A stretch of DNA of 64,000 bases from Brevinematales bacterium (lineage in GTDB: Bacteria; Spirochaetota; Brevinematia; Brevinematales; GWF1-51-8). How positions within the stretch are numbered: position 1 is the first letter of the stretch; each line of letters begins with the position of its first letter. Below, one piece after another: positions 33,129 through 39,416 of the stretch. A program made the position numbers and the translations under genes. The stretch lies in NCBI GenBank assembly GCA_020059465.1, contig JAGVBZ010000007.1, positions 1-64,000 on the forward strand. Direction: 5' to 3'. The notes below the pieces were generated by a model. It had not been told where the DNA came from and did not search any database. It worked only from the letters and a program-made list of their open reading frames with translations.

Positions 33129-33563
33129 GTGTCGGAAAAAGAGAAGTCTCAAGTGAATATTGATGTACAGGGCAGAGTAGATACACATAGTGTAATCGGT
33201 ATTGCCAACGGGTTCAGCGGCGAATTCCGCGCCGACGGCATACTGCGGATAGACGGAGACTTTAGGGGTGTTGTGAAGGGAAAGGGGACGGTCCTGATAG
33301 GTGAAAAGGGCCGGATTCAGGGCGATATCTACGCCCGTTCCGTCCGTGTTGGCGGGAAAATTAAAGGCAATATTTACGCGATGGAAAAAGTGGAAATCCT
33401 TTCTACCGGTAAGCTCGTCGGCAACCTTTGGGCTCCAAAATTTCTTGCCGAAGAGGGGATGGTTTTTACCGGAAACGGAAAAACCCTGTTGAAAGAGGAT
33501 GTCGAAAAATTATTCAAGCAGAATGTGGAAAACCAAGTCCCGATAATAAATGAGGATATATAG
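33129..33563 (+). CDS. bacA: Bactofilin
   Basis: A 144-residue polymer-forming beta-helical cytoskeletal protein. The bactofilin core is seen as GFSGEFRADGILRIDGDFRG, KGTVLIGEKGRIQGDIYARS, VRVGGKIKGNIYA and VEILSTGKLVGNLWAP, the usual G-x-x-x-G-x-I ladder. The N-terminal tail (about 25 residues) and the C-terminal tail after KTLLKEDVE are disordered. GTG 33129 is the best start (GGAGGGG just upstream). Adjacency to M23 suggests a shape-determining role; the symbol is by family, not by orthology. Confidence 0.9.
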   Translation: MSEKEKSQVNIDVQGRVDTHSVIGIANGFSGEFRADGILRIDGDFRGVVKGKGTVLIGEKGRIQGDIYARSVRVGGKIKGNIYAMEKVEILSTGKLVGNLWAPKFLAEEGMVFTGNGKTLLKEDVEKLFKQNVENQVPIINEDI

Positions 33564-33572
33564 GGGATCGTT

Positions 33573-34082
33573 ATGTCAGAGATTTCCAAGGTAATGGTCG
33601 GACCTTTTGATGGCGGAGTGCTGGTAAAGGTCACCGGCAGAGGTACTATGGAATTCTGTTCCCAATTATTCGATTATCTGATTGCGCGGATTGAGAAAAA
33701 CAAGTCCGAGAATATTTACTTCGAGCTTTCCGAAACAAATTATCTCGACAGTTCTTTTATCGGGGTGATTGTTTCGATTGAAAAGAAGCTCCAGAAGGAA
33801 TCGCGCGGATCGATTGTGATTCTGAATCCCACCGAAAAGGTGAAAGAAATTCTTTCCATGATGGGATTGAGCGAAATCCTACCTATGAAAGAAAGCGCGA
33901 AAATAAAGAATATCGAATTGAACGAGGAAATTTCAAAGAAGCTCGAAAAAGATTATAAAGATATCAAATTGCTCTTAGAATCCCATCAGAACCTTATGGA
34001 AATCAATCCTGAGAATAAGAAGCGTTTCGGCCTCGTCGAGGAAATGCTGAAACAGGAACTCGAAAGGAATAAAAATGAATGA
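33573..34082 (+). CDS. STAS-domain anti-sigma-factor-antagonist-like protein
   Basis: A 169-residue protein. The N-terminal 110 residues form a STAS domain with TNYLDSSFIGVIVSI, where the Asp-Ser-Ser phosphorylation site is kept (family DSSG is changed to DSSF). The C-terminal helices (about 115-169) are lysine- and glutamate-rich and may be a coiled coil. A role in a partner-switching circuit is inferred. It is embedded between bactofilin (9 bp) and lpxA (8-bp overlap), so it may link envelope assembly to a phospho-switch. No anti-sigma kinase is nearby. Confidence 0.75.
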   Translation: MSEISKVMVGPFDGGVLVKVTGRGTMEFCSQLFDYLIARIEKNKSENIYFELSETNYLDSSFIGVIVSIEKKLQKESRGSIVILNPTEKVKEILSMMGLSEILPMKESAKIKNIELNEEISKKLEKDYKDIKLLLESHQNLMEINPENKKRFGLVEEMLKQELERNKNE

Positions 34083-34872
34083 TATCCATCCTAGCGCAAT
34101 AATTGGGCAAGATGTTGTTTTAGGCGACGGAATTAAGATTCATCCATACGCGGTTATCGACGGGAAGGTCGAGATCGGCGACGGCTGTATTATCGGGCCG
34201 TATGTGCATCTTACCGGATGGGTTAAAATCGGAAAACGTACGAAAATATATGCTCATGCCGCAATCGGCGAAGACCCTCAGGATTATTCGTTCGACGGCA
34301 CTCCGGGTCTGGTCGAGATCGGCGACGAATGCCTGATCCGCGAGGGAGTTACGATTCATACTCCGGTTCACGGGGACGAGGGCTGTAAGACGATTGTCGC
34401 GAATAGGGCGTTCCTGATGGCAAACTGCCATGTGGCGCACAATGTGGAAGTAGGTGAAAATACCGTCGTCGCAAATGGAACACTGCTCGCCGGGTTTGCG
34501 AAGGTCGAGGAGCGTGTATTCCTTTCGGGAAACATCGGGGTTCACCAATTTTGCCAGATCGGCGCATACTGTATAGTCGCGCCGGTCGCGAAAGTTGTCC
34601 AGAATATTCCTCCGTTTATGACCGCCGATGGAAATCCCGCTACGGTTCACGGATTGAATGTGATCGGCCTGAAGCGGAATGGTTTTAAAGAGGAAGAACG
34701 CTCGAAAATAAAGGACGCCTTCAAGATGCTGTACTATAGCGGTTTGGGCTATCGCGCCGCATGCGACGAGATAGAAGCGAAATACCAAAACGATCCCTGG
34801 ATAACGAGGCTTACCGCGTTTGTCCGGCAATCCAAGAGGGGGATAATCGGTGCCGCCCAACAAGGGGAATAA
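34075..34872 (+). CDS. lpxA: UDP-N-acetylglucosamine acyltransferase
   Basis: LpxA transfers a 3-hydroxyacyl chain from ACP to UDP-GlcNAc, the first step of lipid A synthesis. The 265-residue length is standard. The hexapeptide-repeat left-handed beta helix shows as IHPYAVIDGKVEIGDGCIIG and similar repeats, with the catalytic region NCHVAHNVEVGE and the HQFCQIG and NGFKEEER parts of the C-terminal helical domain. It overlaps the STAS gene by 8 bp and lpxB by 23 bp. No lpxD or fabZ is present in the cluster. Confidence 0.94.
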   Translation: MNDIHPSAIIGQDVVLGDGIKIHPYAVIDGKVEIGDGCIIGPYVHLTGWVKIGKRTKIYAHAAIGEDPQDYSFDGTPGLVEIGDECLIREGVTIHTPVHGDEGCKTIVANRAFLMANCHVAHNVEVGENTVVANGTLLAGFAKVEERVFLSGNIGVHQFCQIGAYCIVAPVAKVVQNIPPFMTADGNPATVHGLNVIGLKRNGFKEEERSKIKDAFKMLYYSGLGYRAACDEIEAKYQNDPWITRLTAFVRQSKRGIIGAAQQGE

Positions 34873-36052
34873 GCCATCCGGTACGGAAACACCTTCCTTT
34901 CAAAACGAACCTCAGACATTAAAAACATTCTTTTTATCCGCCGGTGAAATTTCCGGCGACGCTCACGCCTCGGAACTGATCGGCGAACTCAGGAAAATGG
35001 GCCGCTGCGATTTTGTCGGGCTGGGCGGAAAGCATATGTTCGACGCGGGACTTCGTTCTGCGTTCGGCGACGTATCCACACTGAGTACGGTCGGGTTTAT
35101 CGAATCCCTCCGGTTTATCGGAAAAAAAGTACGCCTTCTCAGGAATTCGGTGGAGTACCTGAAAAACACCCCACCCGACGCGGTTATCCTTGTCGACAAT
35201 CAGGGGTTCAATATCCTTCTCGGAAGGGAAGCGAAAAAGCTGGGGATTCCCGTGTTTTATTATCTTCCCCCCACAGTATCGGTGTGGGCTGAATGGAACG
35301 CCCCGAAAGTGGTCGACATCAGCGATCATCTGATCTGCAATATCCGTGCTGACGCCGATATCTACGGCAGGCTTACGGAAAACGTGTTTTATCCCGGCCA
35401 TCCGACTATCGATAAGATCGCCAAATTCAAATCCGGCTCCGGTTTCCTCAAGAAAATCGGACTTAATCCGGATATGCCGGCGGTTTCAATATTTCCCGGC
35501 AGCCGTCATCAGGAATTGAAAAAACTTCTGGGAATCATGCTGGATACCGCTAAGATACTGATCGAGGATCGCGGTTATCAGGTACTGCTCTCTCTTTCGC
35601 ACGCCAAGTTCAGGGATTTCATAGAACGGGCGATGCGAGCAAGGAAATTGGACGGGAAGATTGTGCTGGTCGAGGACGACCCGTATTCCGTCATGCATGC
35701 ATCCTCGGTGAACATTATGGCGTCCGGTACGGCGACCCTCGAGTCGGTACTGATGCGGAGGCCTCCGGTGATCTGCTACCGGATTTCTCCCGTCTCGTTC
35801 GCCATAGCCAAACGATTGGTAAAAAAGCAGATGATCGGCCTTCCGAATATTTTCCTCGATGAAAAGGTATTTCCCGAGCTTCTTCAGCGCGACTGCAATC
35901 CTAAAAAAATCGCGGACACCGTCAGTGGGTTGATTTCTCCCGCTCCGGATCTCCATGCCCTATTGGAACGTTCGTACGACAGTGTTCGGGAGATTGTGGG
36001 CGAACCGGGCGTATCCTCCCGGGTCGCGCGCTATATCCTCGAACGGGTGTAG
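34850..36052 (+). CDS. lpxB: Lipid-A-disaccharide synthase
   Basis: LpxB joins two acylated glucosamines into the lipid A disaccharide. The 400 residues start from GTG 34850, inside the end of lpxA. Conserved blocks are LSAGEISGDAHASEL (25-40), FVGLGGKHM, YLPPTVSVWAE, VFYPGHPTIDKI, FPGSRHQELKKLL and SGTATLESVLMRRPPVICYR. A short N-terminal extension precedes the family start. It is translationally coupled to lpxA and followed by ruvX at 1 bp. Confidence 0.94.
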   Translation: MPPNKGNKPSGTETPSFQNEPQTLKTFFLSAGEISGDAHASELIGELRKMGRCDFVGLGGKHMFDAGLRSAFGDVSTLSTVGFIESLRFIGKKVRLLRNSVEYLKNTPPDAVILVDNQGFNILLGREAKKLGIPVFYYLPPTVSVWAEWNAPKVVDISDHLICNIRADADIYGRLTENVFYPGHPTIDKIAKFKSGSGFLKKIGLNPDMPAVSIFPGSRHQELKKLLGIMLDTAKILIEDRGYQVLLSLSHAKFRDFIERAMRARKLDGKIVLVEDDPYSVMHASSVNIMASGTATLESVLMRRPPVICYRISPVSFAIAKRLVKKQMIGLPNIFLDEKVFPELLQRDCNPKKIADTVSGLISPAPDLHALLERSYDSVREIVGEPGVSSRVARYILERV

Positions 36053-36053
36053 G

Positions 36054-36470
36054 ATGGGCAGGATTCTCGCAATCGACGTCGGTGAGAAACGGATCGGGCT
36101 TGCGGTTACCGACGACCTCCAGATCATCGCATCCCCCCTCGACGTATTCCCGAACAACTCGGAACTCTTTACCAGATTAGAAAATATCTGTATCGAATAC
36201 GGGGTTTCTAAATTGGTAATCGGAATGCCGTTATCGAAAAAGCACAAAGAAGCGTTCGTTATGACGGAAAAATTTACGGAAGGCATAAAACAGGCGTTTG
36301 CCGACGGAATGGGTTTGGAAATCGATTTTCAGGACGAGCGGTACAGTTCGATTTACGCGGAAACGTGGATGAAAACCGAGGGCTATTCCCGCAAGCGAAT
36401 ACGTGAAAGCTCCGATAAATACGCTGCGCTTAAGATACTTGAAGATTATATAACCCGACCAAAAGAGTAA
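36054..36470 (+). CDS. ruvX: Putative pre-16S rRNA nuclease/Holliday-junction resolvase YqgF
   Basis: A 138-residue RNase H-fold protein of the YqgF/RuvX family, linked to pre-16S rRNA processing and earlier to Holliday junction resolution. Conserved ILAIDVGEKRIGLAV (Asp of the metal site), VIGMPLS and DERYSSIYAE (second acidic cluster) are present, along with DKYAALKILEDY at the end. It begins directly after the lpxB stop (ATG 36054), so it is in the same operon. A longer in-frame start overlaps lpxB and lacks support. Confidence 0.9.
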   Translation: MGRILAIDVGEKRIGLAVTDDLQIIASPLDVFPNNSELFTRLENICIEYGVSKLVIGMPLSKKHKEAFVMTEKFTEGIKQAFADGMGLEIDFQDERYSSIYAETWMKTEGYSRKRIRESSDKYAALKILEDYITRPKE

Positions 36471-36523
36471 GTGTATTATTAATGACACAGTAATGATGCA
36501 AAATGCCCTGATATACGCTATAA

Positions 36524-36539
36524 CTTATTATCTAATAAG
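36524..36539. promoter_or_regulatory. Palindrome upstream of the lpxC promoter
   Basis: CTTATTA-TC-TAATAAG, a perfect 7-bp inverted repeat, ends about 20 bp before the -24 box. It is a candidate regulator binding site. Confidence 0.4.
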
Positions 36540-36559
36540 GAATTGAAAATTCATTACGA

Positions 36560-36575
36560 TGGCATATTTCTTGCA
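36560..36575 (+). promoter_or_regulatory. Sigma-54-type promoter of lpxC
   Basis: TGGCATATTTCTTGCA matches the -24/-12 consensus TGGCACG-N4-TTGCW at the GG and GC positions with correct spacing. It lies 32 bases before the lpxC start. I see no convincing sigma-70 boxes in the same place. Confidence 0.5.
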
Positions 36576-36606
36576 TTAATATACTCATTATGGGTGGGAG
36601 CAATTT

Positions 36607-37536
36607 ATGAGAAATCAGAATACAATTAAAAAGCAGATAACGTTCAAAGGAAAGGGACTTCATAGCGGCAGAATAGGGCATCTGACCCTGAAACCCGCCC
36701 CCGAAGATACAGGTTTGGTATTTGTATATAAAGACAATCATCAGAGACATTTTATTCCTTATACCCCCGAAAACGTAGTGGATACCCGGAATAACATATC
36801 TATCAGTAACGGTAAGGTGGTGATTCGTACGGTCGAACATCTTGTTGCGGCGCTGTACGGACAGCGAATCGATAACTGCCTGATCGAGAGCGATATGAAC
36901 GAAATCCCGATCATGGACGGGAGCGCACTCGAATTTGTGGCAGGGCTTGAGGAAACCGAGGCTGTGGAACAGGCAAAGGAGCGCGAAGAACTCCGGATTA
37001 TTAACCCGGTATGGGTAACCTCGGAGGACAAGTTTATCGTAGCCCTTCCGTATAACGGTCTTAAGCTGAGTTATACGATCTCCTTCCCTAATTCCCCCAT
37101 CGGTACGCAGACATTCAATTTGGATTTTTCATCGGAGAGCTTTCAGAAGAAAATCGCCGGGGCGAGAACCTTCGGTTTTATAGAGGATTTGGATTATTAC
37201 CGGAAGCACGGCCTGGTATTGGGCGGCGATTTCGATAATGTCCACGTATTCAGTAAAAAAGAGAACCGTTCGCTGAATAGCCCGCGTTACGACGACGAAC
37301 CGGTCCGGCATAAAGTGCTCGACCTGCTCGGCGGCATAGCGATGCTGAACTTCGACATTAAGGCGTTTATCATATCCTATAAGGGCGGGCATACGCTCGA
37401 CACCATGTTCGCGCAGAGGGTGATGAGCACAATCTCCGGCGTCCAGAAAGTCGGCGGGGTTTACTCCTACGGTACCGACACGAATTATTATTACATGCTG
37501 GCCGATATTCTCGATCTTGAGAAATTTCCTTCATAG
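36607..37536 (+). CDS. lpxC: UDP-3-O-acyl-N-acetylglucosamine deacetylase
   Basis: LpxC catalyses the committed, zinc-dependent deacetylation of lipid A synthesis. Its 309-residue length is standard. Zinc ligands are intact: His78 in VEHLVAAL, His235 and Asp239 in RHKVLDLLGG, and the catalytic His262 in GGHTLD. It has MDGSALEF and RTFGF too. Because LpxC level sets the lipopolysaccharide amount, its own promoter, apart from lpxAB, is notable. Transcription appears separate from ruvX, with a 136-bp gap. Confidence 0.95.
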   Translation: MRNQNTIKKQITFKGKGLHSGRIGHLTLKPAPEDTGLVFVYKDNHQRHFIPYTPENVVDTRNNISISNGKVVIRTVEHLVAALYGQRIDNCLIESDMNEIPIMDGSALEFVAGLEETEAVEQAKEREELRIINPVWVTSEDKFIVALPYNGLKLSYTISFPNSPIGTQTFNLDFSSESFQKKIAGARTFGFIEDLDYYRKHGLVLGGDFDNVHVFSKKENRSLNSPRYDDEPVRHKVLDLLGGIAMLNFDIKAFIISYKGGHTLDTMFAQRVMSTISGVQKVGGVYSYGTDTNYYYMLADILDLEKFPS

Positions 37537-37539
37537 ATT

Positions 37540-37752
37540 AAAAGGGCGTGTAAGGGCTTGTTAACGAACACGGAAAACACTTATTTTCTTGTCACAGCCT
37601 GCCTTCTACGAAGGTAGATAGGCGAGACGCGACGCGGCGAAGCAGTCTGTTTAATTCATTAAATGATATTAAGGTAGATTGCTTCGTAAATCCTAACGGA
37701 TTAACTCGCAATAACATTATTAGTTCTTCAACAGTCCCATAAACGCCCTTTT
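37540..37752 (+). terminator. Terminator of lpxC split by a repeat element
   Basis: AAAAGGGCGT (37540-37549) and ACGCCCTTTT (37743-37752) are perfect 10-bp complements followed by TTATTCTC, as in a terminator. They are separated by 193 bases, most of which is the repeat element 37590-37716. The original hairpin loop was probably interrupted. Confidence 0.55.
37590..37716 (+). repeat. MITE-like repeat, copy A (127 bp)
   Basis: This copy aligns without gaps over 127 bp with copy B (44720-44846). Shared blocks are GCCTGCCTTCTACGAAGGTAGA, given here as GCCTTCTACGAAGG, then AGCAGTC, TTAATTCAT, TAGATTGCTTCG and CGCAAT. The left end is TGTCAC. Internal CGAAGCAGTC and AGATTGCTTCG form an inverted pair, so the element can fold. 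It lies between the two arms of the lpxC terminator. Confidence 0.75.
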
Positions 37753-37760
37753 TTATTCTC

Positions 37761-37789
37761 TTGCTTTTTCTTACCAAATCGGATACAAT
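37761..37789 (+). promoter_or_regulatory. Promoter of the HisI/HisE-like gene
   Basis: TTGCTT (37761-37766), 17 bp, TACAAT (37784-37789). Confidence 0.55.
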
Positions 37790-37815
37790 TTTAAAAAATC
37801 ATTTCGGAGGGCACG

Positions 37816-38415
37816 TTGTCTGGCAGCTCTGCGTTAAAATGGGATGAACTTATCCAAAACCATTCCGGGACTATTCCCGCGGTCGTTCAGGATGCCGCGT
37901 CAAAGGCCGTATTAGGCGTTATCAGGATGAATCGCGAGGCTTATGATAAAACTATCGAGACCGGCGGTATAAACCGCATTACGGACGCCGGGACGGCGCT
38001 TTTCAGCATTGACGGGTTAGACTTAAAGCTGAAGAATGTCTCGGGGAATTCCTCAAAAGACGCCCTTCTGATTACGGTGGACGCCGGGCGCGCGGATATC
38101 CTGCATACCCAGTTCGGGGATATCGCCGCGGATAAGTCAGCGGTGTTGAACGATGTTTACGGGGTGATCCGAGAACGGAAGATGCATCCGCCGGAGAATT
38201 CCTATGTGGCGAAAAAACTTTCCGAAGGCATCGACCGTATCCTGAAAAAGGTCGGCGAGGAAGCGGGAGAAGTCATTATCGCCGCAAAAAACGGCGACCC
38301 GAAGGAGATGGGTTGGGAAATGGCCGATCTGATTTTTCATCTGTGGCTCGTGCTCGGATTTTACGACCTGTCCCCCGACATCGTTTACGATAAACTGATC
38401 GAACGCAGGAAGTGA
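37816..38415 (+). CDS. HisE-type phosphoribosyl-ATP pyrophosphatase with degenerate HisI-like N-terminus
   Basis: A 199-residue protein. The C-terminal HisE domain (about 120-199) is well preserved: PPENSYVAKKLSEGIDRILKKV, then EEAGEVIIAAKNGD and EMADLIFHLWLVL carry the metal-binding Glu/Asp helices. The N-terminal half follows the HisI fold: TIPAVVQDAASKAVLGVIRMN and TIETGG are recognisable. However the DCDxD metal motif, the SRSR loop and the zinc cysteines of HisI are missing, with about 12 residues lost. The cyclohydrolase step is therefore doubtful; the pyrophosphatase may be active. Start TTG 37816 follows GGAGGG. Confidence 0.75.
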   Translation: MSGSSALKWDELIQNHSGTIPAVVQDAASKAVLGVIRMNREAYDKTIETGGINRITDAGTALFSIDGLDLKLKNVSGNSSKDALLITVDAGRADILHTQFGDIAADKSAVLNDVYGVIRERKMHPPENSYVAKKLSEGIDRILKKVGEEAGEVIIAAKNGDPKEMGWEMADLIFHLWLVLGFYDLSPDIVYDKLIERRK

Positions 38416-38460
38416 GTGTTACATAATCCCTGATTGAAAAATAAAGTCAGCAGGTGCTGC

Positions 38461-38685
38461 ATGAAGAAACTGATTATCAGCGAAGACCAGATATCCCTCG
38501 ACTATGCCGTGATCGAGGGCGATTCTTTTAACGAAATCGTCTATATCCAGCAGAGGGGAGTGGGGGAGACGATCGACGGTACGGACGAACGGGGCAACGG
38601 GCTGAAACTCCGTATCGATTCGATTATCGATTCCCGGATGGTTGTCCAGATCATGGAAATCATTCCCCCGTCCCTAAACCGATGA
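38461..38685 (+). CDS. Stand-alone paralogue of the RsmE N-terminal PUA-like domain
   Basis: A 74-residue protein that aligns without gaps to residues 1-74 of the following RsmE. Shared positions include Gly35, Ile38, Thr41-Asp42, Gly45-Asn46, Leu48, Ile52, Ser54, Ile68-Pro69 and Arg74, plus similar residues throughout. Residues 1-74 of RsmE are its RNA-binding beta-barrel (PUA-like) domain. The gene overlaps rsmE by 4 bp (ATGA), so the two are translated together. I know of no described stand-alone version, so a regulatory or RNA-binding partner is inference. Start ATG 38461. Confidence 0.6.
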   Translation: MKKLIISEDQISLDYAVIEGDSFNEIVYIQQRGVGETIDGTDERGNGLKLRIDSIIDSRMVVQIMEIIPPSLNR

Positions 38686-39416
38686 GGCGTTTTTTCATTC
38701 CTGCCGAACGAATTGACGGCGGCCGTGTCACGTTCGCCGGAGGCGACTACCATCATCTGATCCATGTGCTAAGAAAACAAACCGGCGATATTATCGAGGC
38801 GACCGACGGATGGGGGAATATTTTGCGGATAAAAATCGGAAGTGCCGGGGCGGATAATATATCGGGCGAGATTATCGGACGGATACCCGCGCCGGAACGA
38901 CGGATATCCCTCACTCTGTATCAGGCCATCCCGAGGCAGGGACTGTTCGATTTTATCATAGAAAAATGCGCCGAGCTTGGAGTCCGGAGGGTCGTACCTT
39001 TGGTCACCGAAAGAACGGTCGTCCGTCTCGCGGAGGAACGCTCGGCAAAGAAGCTCGAACGTTGGCGGCGTATTGCGGGCGAAACGGTTAAGAAGGTCGG
39101 CAGGGCAGATACGATTGAGGTCTTTTCGGTATGCGGATTGCCGGAGATCGCGGGCTTTCTCAGGCCGGAGTCGCTCAGGCTCGCCGCGTGGGAAATGGAG
39201 GATATGAGAGGACTCAAATCCGTCCTGCGGGAGAAGTCAGGGGTTAACGATGTCGAGATCGTGATCGGACCGGAGGGCGGCTTGAGCGCCGCCGAAATCA
39301 GTGTTCTGAACGGGATGGGGTTCGGGAATGTCAGTCTCGGTAAACGTATCCTGAAGGTCGAAACCGCCGCAATCGCGGCGGTAGCCAACATCTTTTACGA
39401 ACTCGATGACGATTAA
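38682..39416 (+). CDS. rsmE: 16S rRNA (uracil-1498-N3)-methyltransferase
   Basis: RsmE methylates U1498 of 16S rRNA with SAM. The 244-residue length is standard. An N-terminal PUA-like barrel (1-74) precedes a SPOUT domain with IEKCAELGVRRVVPLVTERTVV, IGPEGGLSAAEI (the IGPEGG knot-loop motif) and LGKRILKVETAAIAA. All catalytic-fold elements are present. It overlaps the small paralogue by 4 bp and the convergent FlcA-like gene by 4 bp. Confidence 0.93.
   Translation: MRRFFIPAERIDGGRVTFAGGDYHHLIHVLRKQTGDIIEATDGWGNILRIKIGSAGADNISGEIIGRIPAPERRISLTLYQAIPRQGLFDFIIEKCAELGVRRVVPLVTERTVVRLAEERSAKKLERWRRIAGETVKKVGRADTIEVFSVCGLPEIAGFLRPESLRLAAWEMEDMRGLKSVLREKSGVNDVEIVIGPEGGLSAAEISVLNGMGFGNVSLGKRILKVETAAIAAVANIFYELDDD

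Noticed and set aside
34120-34863. Minus-strand open frame of 247 codons opposite lpxA
   Set aside because: lpxA's hexapeptide repeats define the coding strand.
37816-38415. HisI/HisE-like gene as a frameshifted pseudogene
   Set aside because: The frame is open throughout, the start has a ribosome site and promoter, and the HisE half is well conserved.
38921-39391. Minus-strand open frame opposite rsmE
   Set aside because: rsmE is complete on the plus strand, and the reverse translation is low-complexity Ser/Thr/Arg-rich.
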